A stretch of 64,000 nt of DNA, from assembly GCF_003633715.1 (NCBI RefSeq), contig NZ_RBIE01000002.1, forward strand, positions 186,001 through 250,000, given 5' to 3'. This document shows positions 9,314 to 19,638 of the stretch, piece after piece. The position numbers and the translations under genes are program-made. Each line of letters begins with the position of its first letter. Positions within the stretch are counted from its first letter, which is position 1. Under the pieces are notes generated by a model that was not told the DNA's origin, did no database searches, and saw nothing but the letters and a program-made list of their open reading frames with translations. This DNA comes from Thermovibrio guaymasensis. GTDB lineage: Bacteria; Aquificota; Aquificia; Desulfurobacteriales; Desulfurobacteriaceae.

Positions 9314-10746
9314 TACTCTTCCTCATTTAGAATAAACTGGGCTAAAGTCCTTACAGGCTGGCCGGTGGCTCCCTGTCTGTAGTACTTCCAGTCTCTATCA
9401 AGGAACGCAGGTCCAGCTATATCAATGTGAGCCCAGCTCTTTACCTTGTCCTTATTAACAAACTTCTTCAAGAAAAGGGCTGCAGTAATGGCTCCACCGT
9501 AACGGCTCTTACCGACGTTTTGAATATCTGCATAGGCTCCCTTTATCTCCTCTTCAAGGTCCCGGTCAAGGGGAAGTCTCCAGAACTTCTCCCCTGTCTC
9601 CTCAGAGAGGGAACAGAGCTCCTTTGCAAGTGAGTCGTCCTCTGTAAAAAGACCGCTGGTGTAGTGTCCAAGGGCAACAACACAGGCCCCTGTAAGGGTT
9701 GCCATGTCAATCATAAAGTCCGGTTCTAGTTCACTTCCGTAGAGTAGAGCATCTGCAAGGATTAACCTTCCTTCAGCGTCGGTTGAGAGAACCTCAACGC
9801 TTACACCGTTCCTGTAGACAATTATGTCGTCCGGCCTGTACGCCTTTCCGTCTGGCATATTCTCAACTGAGGGAATTAAACCGTGAACCTCAACGTTAGG
9901 CTGGAGCTCCCCTATTAACTTCATAATACCTAAAACTGCACAGGCTCCCGCCTTGTCCGACTTCATCGTTTTCATAAACTGCTCGGGCTTTATGTTAAGA
10001 CCTCCACTGTCAAAAGTCACACCTTTACCTACAAGGACAACTTTCTTTTTAGCCTTCTTAGGCTTATAGGCAATGTGAATGAACCTTGGAGGGTTCTTAC
10101 TTCCCCTTCCAACTGTTAGAATTCCAACCATCTGGTTGCTCTCTAACTTCTTTTCGTCAAAGACCTTACAGTCAAAGCCGTACTCCTTTGAGAGCTCTTT
10201 AGCAACTTCAGCAAGTTTCTCAGGATTAATAACGTTTCCCGGCTCGTTTACCAGGTCCCTCGTAAAGTTAGCGGCCTCTGCAAGGGCCCTTCCGAGCTCA
10301 AAGGCTTTCTTAAATTCCTTCTGCCCTGCAACGGTTAACTTCTCTACTCCTTCCCCTTTTTCCTTCTTGTACTTGTTAAACTGATAGTTTCCTAAGACTA
10401 AACCTTCAGCAGTTGCCTTTGCTCCCTTCTCCTTTAGCTTGTCAACGCCGAGGAGCTCGCAGACTACCCTCTTAGCCTTCAGTTCCTGGGCCTTCCTTAT
10501 ACCCTTTGCAGCAGCAATCCTTACTGCTTCCTGATTAACCTCACCTTTTTTACCAAGACCTACAAATATAACGCTCTTGAAAGCTTGACCTGGAAGAACA
10601 GCAACTTCCCCCTTCTTTCCGTTAAAAGAGAGGGCTTTAAGCTTTTCCTTTTCCTCCTTTTCTACCTCCTTAAGACCTTCGTAAACTCCCGTAATAAGGG
10701 CATCAGCCTTCTTACCTTTAATCTCCGTCTTAAACTCTATCTTCAT
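9313..10746 (-). CDS. pepA: Leucyl aminopeptidase (M17 family)
   Basis: This is a two-metal cytosolic aminopeptidase that removes N-terminal amino acids during peptide turnover. The start used here is the ATG at 10746 because AAAGGAGGT lies just before it; a longer reading frame adds ten residues but lacks such a site and would overlap the upstream gene. That gives 477 residues. The metal- and bicarbonate-binding motifs of M17 are visible: VGKGVTFDSGG with the K-x-D pair, MKSDKAGA, and the signature STDAEGRL, where Ser replaces the common first Asn. The C-terminal half is well conserved. The non-catalytic N-terminal domain covers roughly residues 1-160. Confidence 0.93.
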   Translation of the reverse strand: MKIEFKTEIKGKKADALITGVYEGLKEVEKEEKEKLKALSFNGKKGEVAVLPGQAFKSVIFVGLGKKGEVNQEAVRIAAAKGIRKAQELKAKRVVCELLGVDKLKEKGAKATAEGLVLGNYQFNKYKKEKGEGVEKLTVAGQKEFKKAFELGRALAEAANFTRDLVNEPGNVINPEKLAEVAKELSKEYGFDCKVFDEKKLESNQMVGILTVGRGSKNPPRFIHIAYKPKKAKKKVVLVGKGVTFDSGGLNIKPEQFMKTMKSDKAGACAVLGIMKLIGELQPNVEVHGLIPSVENMPDGKAYRPDDIIVYRNGVSVEVLSTDAEGRLILADALLYGSELEPDFMIDMATLTGACVVALGHYTSGLFTEDDSLAKELCSLSEETGEKFWRLPLDRDLEEEIKGAYADIQNVGKSRYGGAITAALFLKKFVNKDKVKSWAHIDIAGPAFLDRDWKYYRQGATGQPVRTLAQFILNEEE

Positions 10747-10759
10747 TTCAGCACCTCCT

Positions 10760-11251
10760 TTAACCTTTTTGATCAAACTCCCTCAGAGCCGGACTCTTCC
10801 TTCCCTTCCTGTAGTTCTCAATCTCCTGGGGGATGAGTTTCCTCAACTTCCTCTGAATCAAGAAGTTAAGGACAAATAGTGTAAAGACGGGAAGAGACGC
10901 TCCGACGAAAGCGCTCTTTATGTTAAGTGAGAGAACTTTAAAGGCTTCTCCAGAGTACTGGACGATGAAATCTATCATAAGGAAAAAGAGGTAAAGTGAA
11001 ACTATGAAGTAAACCTGCTTAACGTACTCAACGTAATCAAGGATTAGGGCCGTAAGGAAGGTTATCTTAAAGCTAAAGGTAAGGGCGTAAGCGAAACCCC
11101 CCGGTTTAATGGCGTTTAACGGCAAGAAATCTTTAAAACTTCCTTCCTCCAAGAACTTCAAGGCTGCATTTACCCTCATAAGCCCCGTAATGGTTGGTAG
11201 AGAGATAATTAAGAACACTATAAGTCCCCAAAGCAACATCGTCCAGCTCAT
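10760..11251 (-). CDS. Multi-pass membrane protein of unknown function
   Basis: I do not recognise this 163-residue protein. It has four hydrophobic segments, roughly residues 5-25, 55-75, 80-100 and 112-132, followed by a positively charged cytoplasmic tail (RKLRKL, then NYRKGRKSP). Its start overlaps the stop of the upstream TPR lipoprotein gene by 4 nt, and pepA follows 13 nt after its stop, so it sits in the middle of a three-gene unit. The coupling to the TPR lipoprotein suggests an envelope role, but there is no stronger clue. Confidence 0.7.
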   Translation of the reverse strand: MSWTMLLWGLIVFLIISLPTITGLMRVNAALKFLEEGSFKDFLPLNAIKPGGFAYALTFSFKITFLTALILDYVEYVKQVYFIVSLYLFFLMIDFIVQYSGEAFKVLSLNIKSAFVGASLPVFTLFVLNFLIQRKLRKLIPQEIENYRKGRKSPALREFDQKG

Positions 11252-13023
11252 TTACTCTCCTCCTTTCCTATCTCCTTTAGGATTTTTATAGTCCTCTTGA
11301 GTATTCCCGGTTCTTCCTTTTCAATTTCCATATTCTTATTCTCAAGTATTCCCTGAAGGGCCTTCGTCAAGTACTTTTCAGCCTCCTTTCTCCTTCCAAG
11401 CTTAAAGAGGCACTCCCCGTAGTGCTGGTTTATCACAGTATCTTCAGGTTTCTTTTCTAGGGCTCTCTTTAAGCACTTACAGGCCTCTTTATACCTTCCT
11501 AGCTTATAGAGAACCCAACCTTTCGTATCAAGGAACGCAGGGTTTTCCAGTTCGGCCTTTAAGGCTTCATCTATAAGCTTTAAAGCTTCATCAAGGTTCT
11601 TACCCCTTTGAGCGTAGAAGTATGCAAGGTAGTTGTAGGCATCAGGGTTGGGCTTTACCTTTAGGAGCTCCCTAAGGTACTTCTCAGTTTCCTCAAACTT
11701 ACCGAGCTTTTCGGAGAAGTAGGCAAGGTAAAAGAGAAGTTTAGGATTGTCCTTAAACTGTTCCTTCCAGTCCTTTAGGAGCCTGTAGGCTTCCTCAGTC
11801 TCTCCAAGCTTATCTGCTACAAGGGCAAGCTTTATAAGGTACTGAGGATTACCGGTTAACTGCCACAGCCTTTCATAGTAAGCTTTTGCATCCTGAAGTC
11901 TACCGAGCTTGTAACTTACAACCGCTAATCTCTCAAGAACTGTAGGGTTCTCTGGGTAAAGGTCAAGGGATTTCTCGTAGGCTTCAACTGCCGTCTCAAG
12001 CTGGCCCGACATCTCGTAGGCCAAGCCCAACATAAAGTAAACGTTTGGATTATCGGGATTTAGCTTAGTAATTCTCTCTATTATCGGAATTACCTGCTTG
12101 TACTCCCCTATCTGAAAGAGGTTTGCCGCAAGCCAAGAAAGGAGCTTTAGGTTATAGGGTTCAAGCTCTGCAAGTTTGTTTATTAACTTAACGGCCTCGT
12201 CGGGCTTGTTCTGGAGGATATAAACGACTATTAGCTCCCTTAAGGCATAGGTATTTTCAGGATCCTTCTTCAGGACTTCCTTTAGGAACCTCTCAGCTTC
12301 AGCATACGACCTTTGCTCTTTAAAGAGCTTTCCAAGGAGAATGTAAGCACTTTCAAAGTTTGGATTGATCTCTATACTCCTTTCAAGGTGCTCCCTTGCC
12401 TTTCCGTAGTCTCCCTTCAGGTAGTAAACCTGACCTATGAAGTACTCAATTAGGTAGTCTTTAGGAAATTCCTTCTCGGCTTTTCTAAGGAACTCCAGCG
12501 CCTCATCGCACTTCTTCTGGTTAATGAGTAAGTCTGAAAGGAATATGTACGTATCCCTATCCTTCTTTACATCTAAAATTCTCCTGTAGAGCTCCTCTGC
12601 CCTGTCAAACTTCTTTCTAACAACGCTAATTCCCGCAAGTAGTTTTAAAGCCCTGACGTTCTGGGGGTCTAACTTTAAAACTTTAGATAGGTAACTTTCA
12701 GCTCTATCGTAATCCTTTAGGGCTGTTGCGAGCTTCGCCCCCTCCAAGAGGAGGTCTACGTTGTTTGGGGCTTCTTCTATTGCCCTATCAAGGGCCTTTA
12801 GAGCCTCCTGATACTTACCCTGAGAGTGAAAGTTAAGGTAGAGCATGTAGTAGTAAAGGTAGTTCGGCTTGTAGGAACTTTTTTTAACTTCAACAGCAGC
12901 TTTCTCAACTTCCTCTTTTTTCGGCTGAGGTGGAGCCTCTTTAATTTCTTTCTTTTTTATTTCCTTAAGCATTCCACAGGAAGAGAGAGTTAAAATTACG
13001 ACAAGGAAAGTTAACTTCCTCAT
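11248..13023 (-). CDS. Tetratricopeptide-repeat lipoprotein
   Basis: Residues 1-16 form a lipoprotein signal with lipobox LSSC (Cys16), followed by a charged Lys/Glu linker. The remaining 570 or so residues are about fifteen TPR units of 34 residues, recognisable by repeated pairs such as A-x-K-A-L-x-x-A and L-x-P-x-N/D-P. The protein is probably anchored to a membrane facing the periplasm and acts as a scaffold for assembly of envelope complexes. Similar large TPR lipoproteins assist pilus, secretion or polysaccharide systems, but nothing here identifies a partner. It shares a 4-nt overlap with the next membrane protein gene. Confidence 0.85.
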   Translation of the reverse strand: MRKLTFLVVILTLSSCGMLKEIKKKEIKEAPPQPKKEEVEKAAVEVKKSSYKPNYLYYYMLYLNFHSQGKYQEALKALDRAIEEAPNNVDLLLEGAKLATALKDYDRAESYLSKVLKLDPQNVRALKLLAGISVVRKKFDRAEELYRRILDVKKDRDTYIFLSDLLINQKKCDEALEFLRKAEKEFPKDYLIEYFIGQVYYLKGDYGKAREHLERSIEINPNFESAYILLGKLFKEQRSYAEAERFLKEVLKKDPENTYALRELIVVYILQNKPDEAVKLINKLAELEPYNLKLLSWLAANLFQIGEYKQVIPIIERITKLNPDNPNVYFMLGLAYEMSGQLETAVEAYEKSLDLYPENPTVLERLAVVSYKLGRLQDAKAYYERLWQLTGNPQYLIKLALVADKLGETEEAYRLLKDWKEQFKDNPKLLFYLAYFSEKLGKFEETEKYLRELLKVKPNPDAYNYLAYFYAQRGKNLDEALKLIDEALKAELENPAFLDTKGWVLYKLGRYKEACKCLKRALEKKPEDTVINQHYGECLFKLGRRKEAEKYLTKALQGILENKNMEIEKEEPGILKRTIKILKEIGKEESK

Positions 13024-13085
13024 TACCCATCCTTTTCTTAAATTTTTCCTAAGTAGAGTCTAATTATAGTAGGTTAAGGGGAGTA

Positions 13086-15542
13086 ATGGAAAAGATACTA
13101 AAGAGGATTAAAGACCTCCTCTTTCTCATAGTAAAGGAAGACTTTAAGTACTTTAGCAGGGTTAAAGACCCGGATAAGGCGCTCATAAACCTGTTTAACG
13201 AGCTCTTGCCCTACCTTGACGGAAAGAGGAAAAATTGGGTTAAAAAAGTCATTAAGTTCCTTAAGGTCTACCCAGAGCTCCCCCTTGAAAAGAGAAAGAA
13301 GCTCCTCAAGGAGATCCACTCCGTCATAACCCTAAAGTTTACGCTTGAAGAGATTGAAGAGGAAAAGGAGAAGGAAACTCCCGTTGAGAAGTTAAAGGTA
13401 AGTGGAGAGAAGTTAAAGGAGAACAAAAGGAAGTACCCAATAAGGGCCTTCTTTAAGAAAGTTGAGGAACTTCCGGACAAAGTCATAAGCAAGAGGGTAA
13501 AAAACAGGCTCAAGAAGTTGGGAGTAGAGAACCTGATAGATGCAATTTACTACCTCCCCTTTAGGTACGAGGACCGCTCAACTGTTACCCCTATGGCTTA
13601 TCTAAGACCAGGTAGGGAGTACCTGGTAAAGGGAAAGGTAGTTTCAGTCTCAGAGATTGAAACCCCTAAGAAGAAAAAGAGGCTACTTAAGGTCCTCCTT
13701 TACGATAGAACGGGAACGGTCACCCTATACTTTTTCAACCAGAAAGTCTTTCCATACTACAGGAAACTGTTTAAGGGAGCTAAGGAGCTTGGAAAGGAAG
13801 TCCTCGCCTACGGAACTGTAAAGAGGGAAACTTCCGGGTTTACGATGGCCCACCCTGAAGTTGAGATCTACCAGGATGGGAAGTTGGAGAAGTTTGGAAA
13901 GGTTATTCCTATATACCACACTGCCGAAGGACTAAAGCAAACAACCGTAAGGAAGGACGTCCAAAACCTAGTAAAGAAGGTAGTCCCTTTCCTGAGGGAA
14001 TACCTGCCAAAAAGTATACTTGAGAGAAACGGTTTTCCAACTGCACCTGAAGCCGTCTGGAAAGTCCACTTCCCAGACGGGAACGTAAAGGAGCTCCTTG
14101 CCTTCCAGAGCCCCCAGCAGAAGAGGGTAATATTTGACGAACTCTTCCTCTTCCAGCTAGCTCTCGCAATCCACAGACAAAAGATAAAGCAGGAAAGGGG
14201 AATCTCCTTTCCTGTAAATCACCAGATGATTGAGGAGTTTAAGAAAGCCCTTCCCTTCACACTAACGAAAGCCCAAGAGAGGGTCTTAAGGGAAATAGTT
14301 GAGGATATGAAGAGGCCCGAGCCTATGAACAGGCTCGTTCAGGGAGACGTCGGAAGCGGTAAAACCGTAGTTGCAGCAGCAGCAGCCTTCTTTGCAGCAA
14401 GGAGCGGTTACCAAACTGCAGTAATGGCCCCAACTGAAATCCTTGCAAACCAGCACTACAAGAAGTTTAAGGACTTCCTCTCTCCCTATGGGGTAAAGGT
14501 TGGACTTCTTACCGGAAGCATGACAAAGAAGCAGAAAGAGAGCATTTATAGGGCAATAAAGGAGGGATTCTTTGACGTAGTTATAGGAACCCACGCCTTA
14601 ATACAGGAAGGAGTTGAGTTTAAGAACCTTGGCCTCGTAATTATTGACGAACAGCACAGGTTTGGAGTTAAACAAAGGGTTGAACTCAAAAAGAAGGGGG
14701 TGCTTCCAGACGTCTTAGTTATGACGGCAACTCCAATTCCAAGGACCCTAGCCATGACTGCCTACGGGGACCTAGACGTTTCGGTAATAGACGAACTTCC
14801 TGCAGGAAGGAAACCAATTGAGACAAAAATACTCTTTGAGGATGAAAGGGATAGGCTCGTTGAGTTCCTAAAGGGGGAGCTCTCCAGAGGAAACAGGATT
14901 TACATAGTCTATCCCCTGATTGAAGAGAGCGAGAAGTTGGAGCTTAAAGCTGCGACCCAGATGTACGAGTACTGGAGTCAGAAGCTCAAGCCCTTTAAAG
15001 TAGGGCTCCTCCACGGGAGGATGAAGCAGGAAGAGAAGGACAGAGTAATGGAGAAGTTCAAGAGGGGAGAGATAGAGGTTTTAGTCTCAACAACCGTAAT
15101 AGAGGTAGGCGTTGACGTTCCTGAGGCTACAGTAATGGTAATTGAGCACGCCGAAAGGTTCGGCCTAGCCCAGCTCCACCAGTTAAGGGGAAGGGTAGGA
15201 AGGGGAGACAGGAAGTCCTACTGCTTCCTCTTAACGAGCAGGGGCGCAGGGGAGGATTCAATAAGGAGACTGAAGGTCCTTGAGGGAACGAACGACGGGT
15301 TCAAAATTGCAGAGGCAGACCTTGCATTTAGAGGTCCGGGGGAGATATTCGGAACCAGGCAGTCTGGAGTAGGGGACTTTAAAGTTGCAGACCTAAGGAG
15401 GGACTACCACCTTCTTAAGATTGCAAGGGAGGAGAGCTCCCGCCTGATAGAGGAGAACCCGGAACTAAAAGGGCTTGACGATTTGAAGGAGCTCCTAACC
15501 TTTAGATTCGGTCAAAAGCTTGACCTAGTTGAAGTAGGTTAG
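13086..15542 (+). CDS. recG: ATP-dependent DNA helicase RecG
   Basis: RecG remodels stalled replication forks and branched recombination intermediates. The 818 residues are longer than E. coli RecG because of an N-terminal helical extension of about 130 residues, rich in Lys and Glu, as seen in other thermophilic bacteria. The wedge (OB) domain follows, about residues 165-290. The helicase core contains Walker A GDVGSGKT near residue 420, motif DEQHRFG near 520, TATPIPRT, and QLRGRVGR in motif VI. GGGGAG precedes the ATG. Its stop overlaps the convergent pyrD stop by 4 nt. Confidence 0.96.
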   Translation: MEKILKRIKDLLFLIVKEDFKYFSRVKDPDKALINLFNELLPYLDGKRKNWVKKVIKFLKVYPELPLEKRKKLLKEIHSVITLKFTLEEIEEEKEKETPVEKLKVSGEKLKENKRKYPIRAFFKKVEELPDKVISKRVKNRLKKLGVENLIDAIYYLPFRYEDRSTVTPMAYLRPGREYLVKGKVVSVSEIETPKKKKRLLKVLLYDRTGTVTLYFFNQKVFPYYRKLFKGAKELGKEVLAYGTVKRETSGFTMAHPEVEIYQDGKLEKFGKVIPIYHTAEGLKQTTVRKDVQNLVKKVVPFLREYLPKSILERNGFPTAPEAVWKVHFPDGNVKELLAFQSPQQKRVIFDELFLFQLALAIHRQKIKQERGISFPVNHQMIEEFKKALPFTLTKAQERVLREIVEDMKRPEPMNRLVQGDVGSGKTVVAAAAAFFAARSGYQTAVMAPTEILANQHYKKFKDFLSPYGVKVGLLTGSMTKKQKESIYRAIKEGFFDVVIGTHALIQEGVEFKNLGLVIIDEQHRFGVKQRVELKKKGVLPDVLVMTATPIPRTLAMTAYGDLDVSVIDELPAGRKPIETKILFEDERDRLVEFLKGELSRGNRIYIVYPLIEESEKLELKAATQMYEYWSQKLKPFKVGLLHGRMKQEEKDRVMEKFKRGEIEVLVSTTVIEVGVDVPEATVMVIEHAERFGLAQLHQLRGRVGRGDRKSYCFLLTSRGAGEDSIRRLKVLEGTNDGFKIAEADLAFRGPGEIFGTRQSGVGDFKVADLRRDYHLLKIAREESSRLIEENPELKGLDDLKELLTFRFGQKLDLVEVG

Positions 15543-16444
15543 TCTTTTAAGGCTTCGTTAATTTCCCCTATGCTGTTAAAACCTTCCTCCCTCATGTATT
15601 TCTCTATTCCCTCTACAATCTCCTCTACCGCCTTGGAATTGAAGAAGTTGGCAGTTCCTACCTGAACGGCCTTTGCTCCGGCTAGGAAGAACTCAATCGC
15701 ATCTTCCCAGGTTGAAATTCCGCCTATCCCAATTACGGGAATCTTTACAGCCCTTGAAACTTGGTAGACCATCCTCACAGCAACGGGCTTTATCGCAGGA
15801 CCCGATAATCCTCCGAACTTATTCTTTAACCTAGGCTTTTTCTTCCTTATATCTATCGCCATTCCAAGGAGCGTGTTAATTGCAGAGAGAGCATCTGCAC
15901 CTGCACTCTCAATAGCCTTTGCCACCTCAACTATATCGGTAACGTTCGGAGAGAGCTTAACGATTAAAGGCTTATCAAGAACCTTCTTCACTTCCTCAGT
16001 TAACCTTGCAGCTTCAACAGGATCAACTCCAAAGGCAAGCCCACCCTTTTTAACGTTGGGGCAGGAAATGTTAAGCTCTACAGCGTCAACGCCTTCGGCT
16101 CCACTAATCTCCTTTGCAACTGCAACGTACTCTTCAACAATGCTACCGTAGATGTTCGCAATAACCCTACACTTATACTTCTTTAACTTCGGAACTATTT
16201 CCCTTAAAAAGTACTCAACACCGGGATTTTGAAGGCCTATCGCGTTTAGCATACCGCAGGGAGTTTCCCAGATACGGGGAGGTTCGTTTCCCTCCCTCGG
16301 CTTTATTGAAAGCCCCTTAACGCAAACGGCTCCTACCCTGTTTAGGTCAACGTAAGGAGCATATTCAAGTCCAAAGCCGAAAGTTCCCGAGGCCGTCCAG
16401 ACAGGGTTTTCAAACTCAACTCCAAATAACTTAACCTTTAACAT
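15539..16444 (-). CDS. pyrD: Dihydroorotate dehydrogenase, catalytic subunit (class 1B type)
   Basis: PyrD oxidises dihydroorotate to orotate in pyrimidine synthesis. The 301 residues show the class 1 features: NPVWTASGTFGFG near the N-terminus, NISCPNV with the catalytic Cys, KLSPNVTD, and the FMN phosphate-binding IGIGGI. Class 1B enzymes need an iron-sulfur partner, PyrK, which is not in this window. The ATG at 16444 overlaps the upstream rlmD stop by 1 nt; an in-frame GTG one codon earlier is equally possible. Tight coupling to the rRNA methyltransferase gene suggests a two-gene operon. Confidence 0.94.
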   Translation of the reverse strand: MLKVKLFGVEFENPVWTASGTFGFGLEYAPYVDLNRVGAVCVKGLSIKPREGNEPPRIWETPCGMLNAIGLQNPGVEYFLREIVPKLKKYKCRVIANIYGSIVEEYVAVAKEISGAEGVDAVELNISCPNVKKGGLAFGVDPVEAARLTEEVKKVLDKPLIVKLSPNVTDIVEVAKAIESAGADALSAINTLLGMAIDIRKKKPRLKNKFGGLSGPAIKPVAVRMVYQVSRAVKIPVIGIGGISTWEDAIEFFLAGAKAVQVGTANFFNSKAVEEIVEGIEKYMREEGFNSIGEINEALKD

Positions 16445-17742
16445 CACCTTACCTTCCTCAAGACTGCTATTGTCTCAACGTGATAGGTTTGGGGAAACAT
16501 ATCTAAAACCTTCGCCCTTTCCATATTTACGCCAAACTGGTGAAAAGCCGCAATGTCCCTTGCAAGGGTTGAAGGATTACAAGAAACATAAACTATCTTC
16601 TTTATCCTTGGAAGAGCTGCAAGGGTCCTTACTATCCTCTCGTTTAAGCCGCTCCTTGGAGGGTCAACTATAACAAGGTCGGGGCTGTAGTCCTTAACTA
16701 TCTTTAAGGCCTCTTCAGTCTCCCTACAGAAAAACTGAATGTTCCTTAAACCGTTAATATCCTTATTGTAAAGGGCATCACTCACAGCCCAAAAGTTTGA
16801 CTCAACACCAAAGGCCCTGTGGACGTACCTACCAACAGGTATAGTTAAAGTTCCAACTCCACAGTAGAAGTCCCCTGCAAGCATGTACTGGTGTTCCATA
16901 GCCACACGGGCCACCCTATCTATCAGGTTACCTACCTGAAACCTGTTAACCTGGAAGAAGGAGTCTGCACTTACCCTGAACTTAAACTTATCTACAATCT
17001 CGTAAGTAAAATCCCTTCCAAAGAAATCTAGCCTCTCCGGATAACCTTCCCTATTGGTCCTGTAAATACCGTAACCTACCAGGTTAACCTTTAAAATTTC
17101 TCTCAACCTCTCCAAGGGAAGATCAAACCTCTTAAACCTTCCCTGATAGACAATCTTTAGGAGGACTTCATCCTTACTTGAGGAGTAAACGTGAAACTCT
17201 GCTGGCTGAGTAGGGAGCTCTTTTAAGAGTTCCTTGAGCTTAGGAAATATATCTTCAATATCCTCCTTTAATAGAGGACACCTATCTACATCAACAACAA
17301 AGTGGGAGTTCTTAGCAAAGAAGCCAACTCTACCTGCTTTTACCTTTATCTGAGCTCTATTCCTGTAGTTCCAAGGAGAAGGAGAAGGAATGACTTCATC
17401 AATGTTTGGCTTCTTTATCTTACCTATCTTCTGTAAGTTCTCCTCAACTATTAACCTCTTTGCCTCTACCTGGTCACTGTACCTTACGTGCTGCCAGTCA
17501 CATCCTCCACACTTTCCAAAGTAGAGACACCTTGGTTTAACCCTACTTCTGCCCCTTTCAAGGATTTTTACCACTTTTGCTTCACTGTAACCGCTCTTTT
17601 GGACAGTCTCCTCTGCAACTATTAAGTCTCCAGGAGCAACTTGAGGAACAAAAACAGCCTTTCCGTTCAACCTTCCAAGGCCTTTACCACCGTAAACTAA
17701 CTTCTCTATCCTAAGTTTAAACTGCTTTCCTCTCTGTTTCAA
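16444..17742 (-). CDS. rlmD: 23S rRNA (uracil-C5)-methyltransferase, RlmD/RumA family
   Basis: This SAM-dependent enzyme methylates a uridine in 23S rRNA (or tRNA in some relatives). The 432 residues begin with a TRAM RNA-binding domain (about 5-65). A four-cysteine iron-sulfur motif follows ([16 protein letters not shown], near residues 72-87, plus an earlier or later Cys). The C-terminal methyltransferase domain contains [14 protein letters not shown] and the nucleophilic Cys in YVSCNP. The start is TTG at 17742, supported by AGGAGGAGGT about 8 nt upstream. RlmD, RlmC and TrmA relatives are hard to separate by eye. Confidence 0.88.
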   Translation of the reverse strand: MKQRGKQFKLRIEKLVYGGKGLGRLNGKAVFVPQVAPGDLIVAEETVQKSGYSEAKVVKILERGRSRVKPRCLYFGKCGGCDWQHVRYSDQVEAKRLIVEENLQKIGKIKKPNIDEVIPSPSPWNYRNRAQIKVKAGRVGFFAKNSHFVVDVDRCPLLKEDIEDIFPKLKELLKELPTQPAEFHVYSSSKDEVLLKIVYQGRFKRFDLPLERLREILKVNLVGYGIYRTNREGYPERLDFFGRDFTYEIVDKFKFRVSADSFFQVNRFQVGNLIDRVARVAMEHQYMLAGDFYCGVGTLTIPVGRYVHRAFGVESNFWAVSDALYNKDINGLRNIQFFCRETEEALKIVKDYSPDLVIVDPPRSGLNERIVRTLAALPRIKKIVYVSCNPSTLARDIAAFHQFGVNMERAKVLDMFPQTYHVETIAVLRKVR

Positions 17743-17832
17743 AGGAGAAACCTCCTCCTAAGGTGGGTCAATTATACGAATTTTGCTACGATAATAATTA
17801 CAAGTAGAAACTACCAGCAAAGGAGAGAGGAG

Positions 17833-19638
17833 ATGAAGATAAAGACGAAGCTCGCAATTTCCCTCGTAGTAGAAGTTCTAATAATCTTTTTACTGACGGA
17901 GTTCGCTTACCACAAAATAGAGGAGTTCAGACACCTAAACAACCTGGTTAGCACAGTAGCTGAAGTTGAACAGGATTTGTTGAAGGCCGAATCGCTAATT
18001 ATGGAAGGTAAAGAGGAAAAAGCTATAAAGGAACTAGAGAAGGACATTGAAGAACTTAACAAGTTCTCTCAGCCTGAAGCCACTAAGGTTTATACATCGG
18101 TAGTCTCAATAATATCTCAAATCAGCTCAGGAAAAGATCCTGAGTCAATTATTAATTTAATTGAAAGTAAAGCTAAAGAGCTCCAGCAGATTGAAGAAAA
18201 ACTGAAGGAAGAAAACTGTGAACTTATCCAATTCACAGGGGACGTTGTAAGAATTATTCCTCTCTTCAGTTTAATTATCATCGGTCTAGGAGCTATAAGT
18301 ACCTACAGGGCTATAGTAATGCCTATAAACGAAATGACAAGAACAATGAAAGAAATTGAAAAAGGAGACCTTACAAAAGCCCTCAGGATCGCTAGGGATG
18401 ACGAACTAGGAACCCTTGCTAAAGAGTTCAACAACTTTTTAGACTGGATTAAAAATACCTTTAAGGAACTTGAAAAGCTTTCTGCAAAAGTCTCAAACGA
18501 AGCAAGTATGCTGGTTGTAGAACTCTTCAACACAGACCTTAAGAACCAGGACATCAAAGAAAAGTTCAAGGAACTTTCTATATCCTCTGAAGTCCTTGCA
18601 AACTCTATATCTGATGTGAATAAACTCATAAACTCCTCATCTGAAGAAGTCCGCGAGGTTAACGAAGAAACTGAGAAAGGAGAAAAAATCGTTGAGAACT
18701 CCGTCTCCGACGTTCAGAAGCTGGCAGATGAGGTAATTAGCCTTAAGGATAAGGTTAACGAACTCCAGCAGAGCTCAGTAAAAATTCAAAACGTAGTTGA
18801 AACGATAAAGAGCATCGCCGATCAAACGAACCTACTTGCCCTCAACGCTGCAATTGAGGCTGCAAGGGCAGGTGAAGCCGGAAGGGGTTTTGCAGTCGTT
18901 GCTGAAGAAGTTAGAAAGCTAGCTTCCAGAACCGTAGTTTCAGCTGAGGAAATTGGGAAAATCGTCAATACAATCATCTCTCTTATTGAAAGCTTCTCAA
19001 AAGAGCTTGAAGGAAGGGCTAACGAGGCATTTACTGTTAAGCAGGAAATGGCCAAAACTAGAGACGTTTTGATAAACATTAAGAAGAAGGTAAATTCCCT
19101 CTCCGAAGCCACCCAAACTGTTCTGTTCTCATTGAAACAACAGCTTAACGCCCTTGACATGGTTAGGGACAACATAGCAGCTATAAATGAGGAAATTTCA
19201 GGCTTCCAGAAAATCTTCGGAAAGCTTCAGGATAGGATCATAAAAACTCGCTCCTCAATTAAAACTGCCCACGAAAACACATCTTCATTTAACATAGGAA
19301 TACTTTCATCTGTAATTAAAGGAATTGAACTGTTCTCTGACTGGCTCTCAAGGCTTCCAAACGCCCCTGATAACCCGCTACTGGTCGATTACGACCAGTC
19401 AGCCCTAAAAGAGTGGTTTGATAAAGACGCTACTGTGTTGAAGAATAAAGGACTAGCTGACCTAATTAATGAACTTGAAGAAAGTGTTGAATCTGCATTT
19501 AGGAAGGCAAAGGAGATAGTTAAGTCACTAAAGGAAGGTAAAACAGACGATTCCCTATTTGAAGAACTTGAAGCAGAAGCATTAAAAGTTATAGAACTTT
19601 TTGAAAAACTTACAGAAAGAGTTGAGGAAAATGACTAG
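17833..19638 (+). CDS. Methyl-accepting chemotaxis protein with degenerate C-terminal CZB-like domain
   Basis: This 601-residue transmembrane chemoreceptor has TM1 at about 7-25, a small periplasmic helical sensor domain (about 30-135), TM2 at about 138-158, a HAMP domain and a long cytoplasmic coiled coil. The highly conserved hairpin tip ([19 protein letters not shown]) is near residues 329-347. The last 105 residues look like a chemoreceptor zinc-binding (CZB) domain in outline (FSDWL, then LKEWFDKD, then a [16 protein letters not shown] helix), but the zinc-binding His and Cys residues are missing. The stop codon overlaps the start of a PilZ gene by 8 nt. GGAGAGAGGAG precedes the ATG. The ligand is unknown. 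Confidence 0.9.
   Translation: MKIKTKLAISLVVEVLIIFLLTEFAYHKIEEFRHLNNLVSTVAEVEQDLLKAESLIMEGKEEKAIKELEKDIEELNKFSQPEATKVYTSVVSIISQISSGKDPESIINLIESKAKELQQIEEKLKEENCELIQFTGDVVRIIPLFSLIIIGLGAISTYRAIVMPINEMTRTMKEIEKGDLTKALRIARDDELGTLAKEFNNFLDWIKNTFKELEKLSAKVSNEASMLVVELFNTDLKNQDIKEKFKELSISSEVLANSISDVNKLINSSSEEVREVNEETEKGEKIVENSVSDVQKLADEVISLKDKVNELQQSSVKIQNVVETIKSIADQTNLLALNAAIEAARAGEAGRGFAVVAEEVRKLASRTVVSAEEIGKIVNTIISLIESFSKELEGRANEAFTVKQEMAKTRDVLINIKKKVNSLSEATQTVLFSLKQQLNALDMVRDNIAAINEEISGFQKIFGKLQDRIIKTRSSIKTAHENTSSFNIGILSSVIKGIELFSDWLSRLPNAPDNPLLVDYDQSALKEWFDKDATVLKNKGLADLINELEESVESAFRKAKEIVKSLKEGKTDDSLFEELEAEALKVIELFEKLTERVEEND

Noticed and set aside
9427-10384. Plus-strand frames opposite pepA
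   Set aside because: These are mirror frames of a conserved enzyme with no ribosome site or recognisable product. The same applies to the long frame opposite lon at 7261-7929.
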